Below are positions 21,191 to 30,860 of a stretch of DNA of 64,000 nt, piece after piece (position 1 is the first letter of the stretch; the number at the start of each line of letters is the position of its first letter). This stretch comes from Petaurus breviceps papuanus. Its lineage: Eukaryota > Chordata > Mammalia > Diprotodontia > Petauridae. A program made the position numbers and the translations under genes. The stretch spans positions 77,562,369-77,626,368 of the forward strand of contig JAMXIF010000003.1 in the NCBI GenBank assembly GCA_028583685.1, read 5' to 3'. The notes under the pieces are model-generated. The model searched no databases and was not told the DNA's origin. It worked only from the letters and a program-made list of their open reading frames with translations.

Positions 21191-21564
21191 TATGCATTAA
21201 TGAGTCAATGTCAAACTAGAATTGAGCTAAAGAAAGAATGTTGGTCCAGTTTATCACATGTAAGGTCAGATTATGCATTTGCATATGTATGCATGTACGT
21301 AAATTTTCAGCCTAATTAAAAGCTAGCAAGAATTGTCTTTCCACATCTAGGGTTTGAAAACTGTCAACAGTATATGTTGCTTTTTGGGGGGAGGTCTTAT
21401 TTAATAAGCATGCCATCTATGTTTTCATCTCAGGCTACTTTTATCTAAGTCATTGATGAAAATACGAGAAAGAATAGAGTCAAACACAGATCCTAGGAGT
21501 ATTCCACCAAAACCTTCCTTCCTGTTTGGCATTAACTCATTAATGGTTTAATGGATCTTAAGTT
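21191..21564. other. Spacer, nothing recognised
   Basis: No coding frame or named repeat seen. Confidence 0.35.
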
Positions 21565-22080
21565 AAATGGCACAGAGGACAGAGCTTAGGACCTGGAGTC
21601 AGGAAGACCCAAGTTCAAATTTGGCCAGTCAAGATACTATAAGGAAACACCTTGTTTTCCAGAGCTAAGGCCCAGCAAGTGAGCTGTACCAGGAGCTTTG
21701 CTCACACTAAAGTGAGTCCCTCACCAGGTGGGGTGGGGGTGAGGGATAGTTATGTGCCTGATACATATGTCCTTGCTTGCAAACCATTACCCTCACTGTA
21801 GAAAATAAACTTGTTAGTCTCTGCACAGTTGTTCTCACCTGCTCTGTCTGTTCTACTGCAGCCTCCCCAGGCCAAGTGGTTTGGTTCACTTGACAAACCT
21901 CAATAATTTACTAGCTATGTGACTGTGAACAAGTCACTTAGCCCTGTTTACCTCAGTTTTCTCATCCGTAAAATGAGTTGGAGAAGGAAATGGCAAACCA
22001 CTCCAATATCTTCCCAAGAAAACCCCAAATGGGGTCACAGAGAGTTGGACATGACTGAAACAAATGAACAACAACAGATA
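21565..22080 (+). mobile_element. SINE with RTE-type tail, interrupted by an LTR fossil
   Basis: The head (AAATGGCACAGAGGACAGAG, CTGGAGTCAGGAAGACCC) runs to 21626 and resumes at 21896 with TTTACTAGCTATGTGACTG, GTAAAATGAGTTGGAGAAGG and the RTE-like tail CAAGAAAACCCCAAATGGGG and AGTTGGACATGACTGAAAC. The tail matches 3' ends of RTE/BovB-type LINEs, which would supply the mobilising enzyme. Confidence 0.8.
21627..21895 (+). mobile_element. Small solo-LTR-like fossil inside a SINE
   Basis: This 269-bp block splits an ordinary SINE. Its ends are short inverted repeats (AGTCAAG at the left, CTTGACA at the right). It carries AATAAA at about 21804 followed by a T/C-rich 90-bp tail, as in an LTR R-U5 region in plus orientation. 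Host flanks GGCC and AACC fit a 4-bp duplication of the SINE word GGCC, but the copies differ. It looks like a solo LTR with no internal region. The family is not known to me. Confidence 0.45.
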
Positions 22081-22569
22081 TAATTTGAAAAGTGATAATA
22101 ATTCTAGAGTGTGTGTAAATATTAAAATGAAAAGGAGGAATTTTGAGATAAATTCTGAGTATAATTAGTAATTTATCAGATCTTTTTTAGTACTGTATCT
22201 AATTCTGGGCTTCCTTAAAGAGGAATGTGGGGGATTTGGAAAAGATTTATTAGAGTCACAACTAGTTGAAAAAGAAAACATATGGGGTCAAGATACAGGA
22301 ACTAGAAATATGTATTATGAAAAAAGAAAGGCAAGGGTGATTTAATAATGATCTTCCATCATATATGATGGAATTTAAATTTACCACTTAAGTCCCTTTT
22401 AAGTCATTAATATACCAGTTGGAGTCAGCGATAATATATTTAATTCAGAAAGTAAGAGAAACATGCCCTCAAAGGTAGTCTATTTTAAAAACTTTTGCAT
22501 TTATAAGGGTTCACTTATGAAATGCTTGTTAATTGAGAAAAAAATAAGAGTCACAATGTATGTAGATGT
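22081..22569. other. AT-rich block, possible old CR1/L3
   Basis: TCTAATTCTGGGCTTCCTT and GGATTTGGAAAAGATTTATT hint at a strongly diverged CR1/L3 copy at 22180-22460. No gene is seen. Confidence 0.3.
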
Positions 22570-22690
22570 AAAAGTAGAAAGAGTACTAGACCTGGAAAGA
22601 GAAGACCAATTTCTATGTAACCTTGGGTAAATCTCTTTATGTTTCTGAGCCTCCTTCATTTATGAAACACAGACAATGAATTTGGAACTA
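22570..22690 (+). mobile_element. MIR-like SINE fragment
   Basis: GAGTACTAGACCTGGAAAGA, ACCTTGGGTAAATCTCTTTA and TTTCTGAGCCTCCTTCATTT follow the SINE order in plus orientation. Confidence 0.5.
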
Positions 22691-22699
22691 TTTTCCTCT

Positions 22700-22965
22700 T
22701 CATGTCTCATCAGGTTACAAACAGGACTCTCTATCATGCTTCAGACTACTCTTCATCCAGAAAGATCACTTTGGCTCTGTATGTCATATACTCTAATTCA
22801 TATACTCAGCTTCTGTGGCTCCTCTCTCTGATTGGACAGTTTCTCTTAGAACCTCCATTTAAAGTAACCTAGAACCTCCATTAAGCAGGACTCCCTCCCT
22901 ATGATTGGACAACTTCTCCTTCAACTTCCACTTAAGGAGGACACCAGGGTCAGGTGCAATACTCC
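22700..22965. repeat. Imperfect 73-bp tandem duplication with CCAAT words
   Basis: CTGATTGGACAGTTTCTC-type sequence at 22828 is repeated as ATGATTGGACAACTTCTC at 22901, and both copies are followed by a CCTCCATTTAA or TTCCACTTAAGG block. Inverted CCAAT boxes lie at 22830 and 22903. Such paired CCAAT units are common in LTR U3 regions and promoters. No further family evidence is visible. Confidence 0.4.
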
Positions 22966-24244
22966 TAGTAGTATTATTTCCTTTTTAGAAGTTACTTTGA
23001 AAAGGATGTATTTTCAAAGGAATGATAACATATACTTTATTCAAAAAAGTTAATAGCCACAAGAACTTAAAATAACTTTAAAGTAGTTGTGACAATATTA
23101 AATTCTAACATAACTAAGAATTTAAAACAAAAAGCTCATACGAAGAATTCTTTCAAAGTAATCCGATCTTGACCAGTTGGCACATCAAGAAAAAATATTT
23201 TAAGTACAAACAACACAATCTGGCTTACTATTCTAGCATAGTGCTCTAAACATAGTATGTAATCAGTACATATATACTGACTACATGCATTTTAAAAGGG
23301 AACAATAAGTATACTTTTTAAATCATGTTTTATGCTTGAAAATGAGAATACATGAATTTTAAGAGCCTGAAATTTTTCTAATAGGGAAGCATAATGGTTT
23401 TACTTCAGCTAACTTAGAGTAATATAATTAGTTTCTGGCTGCTTTTTCTCCAAAAGTAATATGCCAGAATTTTAAAGTCTTTTTGATGTTTTAACTTCCT
23501 CTGGATTTTTCTCACTAATCTATGGATAATAGGCTTCAAAGACTTTACATATGACCCCAATGTACTTTCAACTTTCAAGCAGTAGGCTTGAAATCTAGAC
23601 CAAGCAAGATCACTAATTTCACTCACAAAATTAATTCACTTGGAGAGACGCTCAGAAAAACAAATTACTTCTCCTTTGCACTACGTCAGTTAAAGCCAGT
23701 TTCAGTTCCTGTGGAAGTCTGGAAAAATTACCTCTTGTGTTGCTTTGCTAACCTCCATTAAGTTGTTTGGTCCAGAACATCCAGCTATTAATTACTAGTC
23801 TACTGTGCTTTTCTCCATAATGTCATCAATTTCTCCACCAGGCTTTTATTCTTAGTCATTTTGTGGATCGGTGTGCAAATAGGGCTTCTTGGTCTCCAAC
23901 AAATAGGGTACAGGAAGATTGGAACTGGACTTGTGATTTCAACCACAGACTTCCCAGCAAATGTTTATGGTTTTTTTTTTAATTGAGGCAGCTTGGGATT
24001 GGGGTTCTTTGTGGTGCCCACAGCAGAGAATAAGGGCAGCAAACTGTGATATTTGACCCACTTGGTAAAGCAGATTAATTTGTACTATAAAGTAAAGGGG
24101 AAAACACTCGAAGAAGAATGCAAAGAAAATTTGAAAACTTTGTAAAATTTTTGAAGTGTTATTTTCTTCTCTAATATTTAATTATTTTCTGCCTGACAAA
24201 TAATATTCTAAATTTGACCCTAAATCTTTATTTTTTAAATTAAT
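22966..24244. other. Intergenic block, no recognised gene
   Basis: A 70-codon minus frame (23626-23414) is Lys/Leu-rich and starts from GTG; no family is recognised. A minus-strand AATAAA lies near 23036-23041. These could belong to the 3' end of an untranslated transcript, but nothing else supports that. Confidence 0.35.
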
Positions 24245-25080
24245 GAAAATCTACCTTCTCACTTCTTCACCCTGTCCCTTTCTGACTGAAAAAGAAAAAC
24301 AAAACCCTTGTAACAAATATGCAAATAGTGAACAAAATAAATTCTGTATTAAAAAGTCAGTCTGCACCCTCCATGTTTCACCCCGAGTCTTCTGGAATGA
24401 TGGTTGGTCATTGTGTTCTTCGAAGTCCTTAGGTCTTCTAGAGTTGTTGCTGTATAAATTATTCTCCTGCTTCTGCTCATTTCACTCTGTGTCACTCCAT
24501 ACTTGTCCCCTTCATCATACACTATAACTTGTTCAGTCATTCTCCTGTTGATGGGTACCCCCTCAATTTCCAGTTCTTGGCCTCTACAAACAGAGCTGCT
24601 ACAAATATTTTTACATATGTAATTCCTCTCCCTGTTTCTTTTATCTCTTGGGGGTATAGCCCTTGTAGTGGTATTGCTGGGACAAAGGGTATGCACATTT
24701 TAATAACTTTTGGGGCATAGGCCTAAATTGCTTTCCAGAATTGCTGAACCGGTTCACAGATCTATCAACAGTGTAATAATTTTATGTAATCAAAAATGTC
24801 TGTTTTACCTTCTTTCATGTGGTCTATTGTTTTGTTATAAACTATTCCTCAATTCATAGATCTGAAAGGTGATTTCTTCTTTATTCTATTAATTTGCTTA
24901 TGATGTCACCTTTTATGTCTAAGTCATGTGCCTATTTAGAGCTTATCTTGGTATGTGTTGTGAGATATTATTTTCTACCTAGTTTCTTTTGGGTCTTATG
25001 ATTACTACCTTTCCAATATTTGTCCCCAAGATGACAGATAATACTGTTTGTGTTGTATAATACTCAACTCTTCTTGAATT
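24245..25080 (-). mobile_element. L1 3' UTR and ORF2 end
   Basis: The plus strand reads as the reverse complement of marsupial L1: CTGCTTCTGCTCATTTCACT, TGTTGATGGGTACCCCCTCA, GTAGTGGTATTGCTGGGACA, AAAGGGTATGCACATTTTAA and TTTATGTCTAAGTCATGTGC. The distal part corresponds to the C-terminal end of ORF2. It is broken by many stops. Confidence 0.8.
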
Positions 25081-25299
25081 ATAATACAGGGGGACTATGA
25101 CTACAAGGAAAAAGGCTAAGACTGTAGTTGAACGTCATAGTTGTAGAAAGAATATTTCTCTCTCAGGAGAGTAAAGGATAAAATTAAGATTCTACATTCT
25201 GTCATCTTTAGAAAATACTACTGTATTATCTGCTTAAGTGGTCCAAAGAATGCTACCAAGAGTTAGAACTCTCAAATAAAGGTGAAAGATTAAGTCAGG
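25081..25299. other. Spacer
   Basis: Nothing recognised. Confidence 0.3.
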
Positions 25300-25453
25300 G
25301 GGCGGCCAGGTAGCACAGCGAGTAAGAGCACCGGCTCCAGTGTTGAGAAGACCTGGAGATCGAATCCCGGGCTCAGACACTTAGCACCCACCCAGAAACA
25401 CCTGGCCGTGTAACCTTGAGCAAGTTACTTAACCCCGATTGCTTAAAAAAGAT
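25300..25453 (+). mobile_element. WALLSI-type SINE with perfect 13-bp duplication
   Basis: Head GGCGGCCAGGTAGCACAGCG, B-box-like GAGATCGAATCCCGGG, GTGTAACCTTGAGCAAG and tail TTGCTTAAAAAAGAT. AGATTAAGTCAGG lies at 25287-25299 and again at 25454-25466. Confidence 0.92.
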
Positions 25454-25897
25454 AGATTAAGTCAGGCAAATGTGTGAATTTTCTTGATTTTATATTGTCA
25501 TAAGTAAAGTTATCTAAAATTCTGGGCAGAATTAATTTTCTCCTTTGATTACATTTTTTTCCTACTTTACCATGGTGATCTACATGAGGCCTCTAAAATA
25601 AGACTGTTCTTTATACTTATGTAAGTGGAGGGGAGAGGAAGATTTGCTGCCCATCCCCCTGCCCTAGCTCAGTTAATATAATCACAGATGAAAAGGTATG
25701 GTAGAAGAAATATGGTAACAAAATGTTAACATCTAGTGATCATTTTAAAAAGTGTGAACACTTTTCTCTGGTGGAATTAAAGAGAATCTAGACATTTATA
25801 TTAACCCCAAAGTATAGCATCTCTTCTGAAATATGGCCCAATGCAACTCACACAGATTTTTTTTTTGGGGGGGGTATCCTCAGAGAGAGGTCATTTT
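25454..25897. other. Spacer, nothing recognised
   Basis: A G-run (GGGGGGGG) follows a T-run near 25858. No gene seen. Confidence 0.35.
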
Positions 25898-26140
25898 CTA
25901 TGGTCACATGGCACAATGGAAAAAGCACTGGACCTGAAATCAAGAAGACCCAAGATCAAATTGGGCCTCACTAGCTGTGTGACCTGGACAAGTCATTTAA
26001 CCTCTGTTGGCCTGTTTTCTCAACTATAAAAAGGGAATCATGATAGTACTTACTTCACAGGATTATCATTGTTAAGTGCTTAGTATAGTGCCTGCCATAT
26101 AGCAAGAGCTACATAATGCTAGATATTACAATTTAATAGT
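25898..26140 (+). mobile_element. MAR1 CORE-SINE
   Basis: CACATGGCACAATGGAAAAA, TAGCTGTGTGACCTGGACAA, TATAAAAAGGGAATCATGAT, TTAAGTGCTTAGTATAGTGC and the terminal GCTACATAATGCTAGATAT follow the complete MAR1 order. Confidence 0.75.
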
Positions 26141-26204
26141 GTGGTAATACCAGAGCTAACAACCAGGGATCCCTTGTTTTCACTTTATATTTTGGTCAGA
26201 CAGT

Positions 26205-26825
26205 AATCAATGAATATTTATTAAGTGTCTACTATGGTCTGGGTACTGTACTAAGTCTTATGGATATCAAAAGAGACAAAAACAGTCCCTGCCCTTAAAA
26301 AAGAGGTCACAGTCTAATGGGGGAGAGAACATGCAAACAAATATGTACAAATAAGCAATATATAGGATAAAGAAGAAATAATTAAGAAAGGGAAGGCTTT
26401 AAGAGGGGTTGGGAAAGATTTCCTGTAGAAGATGGGATTTTAGTTGTGGCTTGAAGAAAAACAGGGAAGGCAGTGGGCAGAGATGAGGAGGGAGAGCATT
26501 CTAGGTATGGAGGACAGGCAGAGAAAATTCCCAGAGCTAAGAAATGGGGTGTCTTCTTGGTAGAACAGTAAAAAGGTCAGTGTTACTGGATCAAAGCAAG
26601 GTGTAAGAACACTAGACAGGTGGTGGGGAGGGGCAGGTTACAAAGGGCTTGGAATGCCAAACAGCATTTATATTTGATCCTGGAGGCAAGAGGGAAGGAA
26701 CCACTCCCTGGAGTTTGTTCAGTAGTGGGGAACATGATCTGACATGCTCTTTAGGAAAATCATTTTGGTGACTGAACAGAGAGCAGACTGGAGTGAGGAG
26801 AGGCTTGAAGCAGGCAGACCCACCA
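26205..26825 (-). mobile_element. L2 3' UTR and reverse transcriptase region
   Basis: Reverse L2 order on the plus strand: TTTATTAAGTGTCTACTATG, GACAAAAACAGTCCCTGCCC, AGCATTCTAGGTATGGAGGA, CAAAGGGCTTGGAATGCC, AACATGATCTGACATGCTC and CTGGAGTGAGGAGAGGCTTG. It is one of the better preserved L2 copies in the window. Confidence 0.75.
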
Positions 26826-27277
26826 GCAGACAGAGTACTTTGCTATGAATTATTCTTAAGAAGTACTAGCATAATTTGTTCACCTCAACCAAGTTCATCC
26901 CTTTTTTTTTTCCAGTACATGATAACAAACATATATTTAACTACACATGAAAGTTGCATTTTAATAACAAAAATAATCTACATTAATTTATCTTATTAGA
27001 AAAAGATCTCTAAATAATAAAAGATATTTATGTACCATGTTAAGGTTTGCAAATTGCTTTAGTTATATTTCCCTTGATAATAAATATGAAAATCTCATTT
27101 GAAAGTGAATCTAATTCCTCCTTTCCATACACTTTGAGCTGAGCATACAGAACAAAAATTTGGAAGCATTTTTAGTTGCAAGATAATTCAAACCGAGACA
27201 GTTCAAGTTAAGGAAGTTACATGTACAAACCCCAGGTCCTACAGAGAAGTGCCACTAAGGGCAAGCACTAGAAAGAA
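26826..27277. other. AT-rich spacer
   Basis: No gene seen. The 68-codon plus frame here starts in L2 sequence. Confidence 0.35.
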
Positions 27278-27475
27278 AGGCAGCTTTGTGTAATGGATAG
27301 AGAGCTAGGCTTGGTAGGAGGTCCTAAGTTTAAATCCTGCCCCTAACACTTATCTGTCTGTTCCTGGGCAAATCACTTAACTGCAACCATGCAGGTTGTT
27401 GCGAGGATCAAATGAAATAAGATTTATAAAGTGCTTTGCAAATTTTGAAGTGCTACATAAATGATAGCTATCATT
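27278..27475 (+). mobile_element. MAR1 CORE-SINE
   Basis: AGGCAGCTTTGTGTAATGGA, CCTGGGCAAATCACTTAACT, GTTGTTGCGAGGATCAAATG and TGCTACATAAATGATAGCT. The middle (GTTTCCTCATCTG region) is deleted. Confidence 0.75.
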
Positions 27476-27700
27476 AGCATCATATTTGGAGTCAAGAAGA
27501 GCTGAGTTCAAATCCTGCCTCAGACACATATTAGTTGTGAGACCCTGGACAAGTCAACTTCTGTTTGCTTCAGTTTCTTCAACTATAAAATGGGGATGAA
27601 AAGAGCACCTACTTTGTCAGGGTTGTTGTAAAGATCAAGTGAGATAACATTTGTAAAGTGCTTGGCCCAAAGTAAGCACTATTCTAATGCTTATTCCCTT
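27476..27700 (+). mobile_element. MAR1 CORE-SINE
   Basis: It follows the previous SINE head to tail: GGAGTCAAGAAGAGCTGAGT, TCAGTTTCTTCAACTATAAA, GTCAGGGTTGTTGTAAAG and ATAACATTTGTAAAGTGCTT. Confidence 0.75.
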
Positions 27701-27964
27701 CCCTCCTCTAGATGGCTTCTAAGCTCCCTTCCACCTCTTAACCTATGATCCTATGATTTAAAATTCAAGGAATTACCCAGGAATCTGAAGAGCAACATAT
27801 AAACGGGAATCTCTGAATTCTTGTTTGATTACATCATCAGGTAGTTTCTCGATAATGTCTAGATTACAGAGGCACAGTAGGGCAAAGACTCCACCACTCT
27901 AGTCAAAATGGTGCCACTGAATGGTGTAATCCTTGGCCCTCACATTCCTGGCCTTGTTCTAGGC
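27701..27964. other. Spacer, nothing recognised
   Basis: No gene. It includes CTATGATCCTATGATTT at 27742, the kind of word found at CR1/L3 ends. Confidence 0.3.
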
Positions 27965-28235
27965 TTTCTTTTATTTTGTCCAATTACATATAAAGACAAT
28001 TTTAAACATTTATTTTAAAAAATTTTGAGTTCCAAATTCTCTTTCATTCGTCTTTCCAGTTTTTTTCTGAAATCTGCTTACTTGTCATTTCATACAGCAC
28101 ATAGCATTCCATTGCATTCACATACCACAACTTGTTCAGCCGTTCCCCAACTGATGGGCATCCCCTCAATTTCCAATTCTTTGCCACCACAAAAATAACT
28201 ATCAATATTTTTGCACAAGTAAATCCTTCCTTTTT
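27965..28235 (-). mobile_element. L1 3' UTR fragment
   Basis: AATTTTGAGTTCCAAATTCT, CATACCACAACTTGTTCAGC, GATGGGCATCCCCTCAATTT and TTTGCCACCACAAAAATAAC are the reverse complement of the marsupial L1 3' UTR. Confidence 0.8.
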
Positions 28236-28650
28236 TTTTTCAACATTCATTTTTTATAAGATTTTGAGTTCCAAATTTTTTCGCCCTCCCTTCCTTACCA
28301 AGTTGGCAAACAATCTGCTATAGGTTATACATGTGCAATCATGTAAACATATTTCCACATTAGTCATGTTGTGTAAGAAGAAACAAAACAAAATGGAAAA
28401 GCCATAAGAAACAAAAAAAAATTGAAAATAATATGTTTGAATCTGCATTAGACTCCATCAGTTCTTTCTCTGGGGGAAGCTAGTATTGTTTCATATTAAT
28501 TCTTTGGAATTATCTTGAATCATTAAATTGCTGAGAATAGATAAATCATTCATAGTCAATCATCAAACAATGTCACTGTTACTGTTTCTCCTGAATCTGC
28601 TCATTTCACTCGGCATCAGTATATATGAGTCTTTCCAATAACCCTCTAAT
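28236..28650 (-). mobile_element. L1 3' end, second copy
   Basis: A poly-T start (28231-28240) leads to ATTTTGAGTTCCAAATTTT, TTAGTCATGTTGTGTAAGAA, GACTCCATCAGTTCTTTCTC and GCTCATTTCACTCGGCATCA. The 3' end abuts the previous L1 copy, so this is a nested or adjacent insertion. Confidence 0.8.
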
Positions 28651-28659
28651 TGGTATCCC

Positions 28660-28775
28660 TGATTCAAGTATCTCTAGTCCATCCTCCTCAGAGCTGCCAA
28701 GGTAATTCTCTTCAGGTGAAGGTCTGACTATGTCACTCTCCTACTCCAAAAGCTCCAATAACTCCCCATGACTCT
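28660..28775 (+). mobile_element. L2 ORF2 C-terminal fragment
   Basis: AGTCCATCCTCCTCAGAGCT, GGTCTGACTATGTCACTCTC and CTCCAATAACTCCCCATGAC match the end of the L2 ORF2. Confidence 0.65.
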
Positions 28776-28969
28776 GAAATTGTTAATTTATCTTTATTTC
28801 ATCCTTTTAACATTTCTATTTTTGTATATAAATAATTTTTAAAATAAGTCAATATACAAATATTGGTGGGGTGCATATTAAAATATTTTTACTTATAGAT
28901 AAAGCAAAAAAAAAAAAGTTTGTAGACATCTGACCTAGAGCAAGGGTTTAAGAGATTTTAAAATACTTA
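28776..28969. other. AT-rich spacer
   Basis: It contains an A-run near 28907. Nothing else recognised. Confidence 0.3.
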
Positions 28970-29215
28970 GGGTGTTGGATTTGGAGTCAAAGGACTTGGG
29001 TTCAAATCCCACACCCTTACTAGTTCTGTGATCCATAAGCAAGTCATTTTATCCTCATGGGCCTGTAAAATGAAGAGGTTAAACTAGCCGTTTAATTCAT
29101 CTTTATCTTCACTATATTCTAATTTATCTTCACTTCTCTGGGCCTCCGTTTCCTGAGAGAGCTACACCAGTTGATTTCTAAGGGTCCTTTTAGTTCTAAA
29201 TCTATGATCCAAATA
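28970..29215 (+). mobile_element. MIR/MAR1-like SINE
   Basis: TTGGATTTGGAGTCAAAGGA, GGGTTCAAATCCCACACCC, CCTGTAAAATGAAGAGGTTA and a terminal TAGTTCTAAATCTATGATCC. Confidence 0.6.
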
Positions 29216-29528
29216 ATTTTTTGTAATCTCTCTTTGCCATGACTTTTCTAAAAAAACCAACCAAACAAAAAAGTCACCTGGAGGGTGAAGCTGAGTTGCT
29301 AGTTTTAAAAGCAGATGTTTGGCCCCACCTCCTTTCTAGTTTTAAGCATTATTTGCTCACTGGTTCAGCATCCCCCCTTAAAGCAAGTTTGTATTTGTCA
29401 ATTCTTCTACCTTAGGCATCCAGTTCTCTTTTAACTGCTGAGTGGGAACCTCGTTCACAACGAGGACAGGGGCGGAAAAAGAAAATTCACATGGATTTGC
29501 CAAAGATTTTGTAGACAGTCGTGTTCGG

Positions 29529-29530
<2 letters not shown>
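29216..29530. other. Spacer leading into the CpG island
   Basis: Nothing recognised. GC content rises from about 29450. Confidence 0.35.
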
Positions 29531-29594
<64 letters not shown>

Positions 29595-29597
29595 GTT
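29531..29597. repeat. (GT)n microsatellite
   Basis: About 33 GT units with one GC interruption, directly upstream of the CpG island. Open frames of Thr/His and Cys/Val repeats on the two strands are products of the repeat. Confidence 0.95.
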
Positions 29598-30329
29598 GTT
29601 GGGGAGGGGATTGTTGGGAGGGAGTGAAATGGAATAAGGGTGCCGGAGTTTACTAGCCGGCTGTCCAAGTGCAGTAGCTGGCCTCAGAGGCTGGAGGGAG
29701 GCGAGGAGGCCACCCATCCTGCAGTTCCCCCCAAATCCTCCGGGGGCTGCAGCTTTCTAACCGTCCTCGGATGACCCCAGGCCTCTCAAGGTTGAGAGCC
29801 TAGGCGGGTGGGGGGCGTGGAGGAACGGTGGTTACTTCTGGCTTCTGCCCTGGGACATAGGGAGAGGGAGGGAGGGAGACGGGGAGGCGGATCTCGGACA
29901 CTCTGCAGGCTTCCTGGACTTGTACCGCTCACAGGTACAGGACGAGTTCACGTCCCGAGCCGCTGAGCCCAGGGCTGGCTCCCACAGCTGTCCAGTGCAG
30001 CCCAGCGCCAGGCTTTGGGAGCCTCGGGACTGGCTTCCTAGGCACAGGAACCGAGCAGGGGAGGGGGTGGGAGGAGGCAGCGCACCCGCTTTACTTTGCA
30101 CTGGTGCCTGCCCCCTCGGCCCTGGCTTGAAGGCAGCCCCGGGGTGCGGCCCCTTTCTGGCAGGAGCGGGGGCGTGAAGCGGGACTGTGGCTAAAGTGAC
30201 ACCCAACACCCACTTCTTCCCGGTCCCTGTTCCTCCCCCTCCCACGCGCTGCTGAGGTCCGTGTCTCCCTGCCAGTCCATCCATCAGTAGGTTTGCCTGT
30301 CTGTCCGTGTCTTTCTGTCTGCCTGTCTG

Positions 30330-30580
30330 TGTCTGTCAGTCCGCCGGCCAGCCCCTCTGTCTGCCTGCGGGTCTGTCAGTGCCCCCGTCAGTCCGCGGGG
30401 CGCTCACTCTAGCAGCGCCAGTCTGTGCAGGCGGAGCCGCAGCTGGGAGGAACACGTCAGGGAGGAAACCGTGAAGGGGGCAGCGGCGGCCAGGAAAGAG
30501 GAAGACAAAGTTCTCTCGCTCGCACGCTGCGGGCCGCGCGGCCGGGCGGCCGGGGACAGAGACGCACAGCTGGAGCCCGG
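30330..30580 (+). other. Candidate first exon of an unidentified gene
   Basis: Within the CpG-island core, the sequence CTGGAGCCCGG is followed at 30581 by GTAGGTACTT, a good splice donor. The left boundary (start of transcription) is a guess. The region is open in one frame on each strand (212 codons each), but that is common in GC-rich DNA; no protein motif is recognised. It may be a 5' UTR exon with the coding exons outside this window. Minus-strand donors (GTGAGC at about 30409 and 29934) are also possible. Confidence 0.35.
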
Positions 30581-30658
30581 GTAGGTACTTGTAGGGGGCT
30601 TCCTTCCCCGGCTTTCCCCGAGAGCCCTGGACCTCTCCGGCCCCAGCTACCCGAGGTC

Positions 30659-30680
30659 CTGCTGCTGCTGCTGCTGCTGC
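30659..30680. repeat. (CTG)7 trinucleotide repeat
   Basis: Seven perfect CTG units inside the CpG island, followed by CAG. In the plus frame it reads poly-Leu, and on the minus strand poly-Ser or poly-Ala, depending on frame. Confidence 0.9.
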
Positions 30681-30860
30681 AGACCCGGGCTGCTGAGAGC
30701 GCCGAGTACACGGCCCCACTCCGACCCCGGAGCAGGAAAGAGCCGAGCGTGGGGAAAGCCGATCGGGGCCTCGGATGGCTATTTCCATTCCTCCAACTCC
30801 TGCGACGGCTATGCACTCTCTCCTCCTTCTCCTCTTTTCTGGGTTCCAAGGTTGTTCTAC

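Larger units (their letters stand above)
29640..30860. promoter_or_regulatory. CpG island, probable gene promoter
   Basis: This is the only GC-rich, CpG-rich stretch in the window, densest at about 30330-30600 (GCGGGCCGCGCGGCCGGGCG-type sequence). It carries several GC boxes (GGGCGG, GGGGCGTGG, CCACGCG) and no TATA box that I can see, as is usual for CpG-island promoters. It is free of interspersed repeats, unlike its surroundings. It very likely marks the 5' end of a host gene, possibly transcribed both ways. The gene cannot be named from the sequence in view. Confidence 0.75.

Noticed and set aside
23414-23626. Lys-rich 70-codon minus frame with a downstream AATAAA
   Set aside because: Starts at GTG, short, no family; a 3' UTR or retrocopy is possible but not supported.
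24349-24696. 115-codon minus frame
   Set aside because: It lies within L1 3' UTR sequence in the sense direction of the L1 and has no protein match in ORF1 or ORF2.
29378-29717. Frames of 61-96 codons with Thr/His or Cys/Val repeats
   Set aside because: They are readings of the (GT)n microsatellite.
29832-30284. 150-codon minus frame
   Set aside because: No recognisable protein feature; lies inside the CpG island where stop codons are rare by composition.
30330-30580. Naming the CpG-island gene
   Set aside because: No coding exon is visible and the first exon has no diagnostic sequence, so any gene symbol would be a guess.
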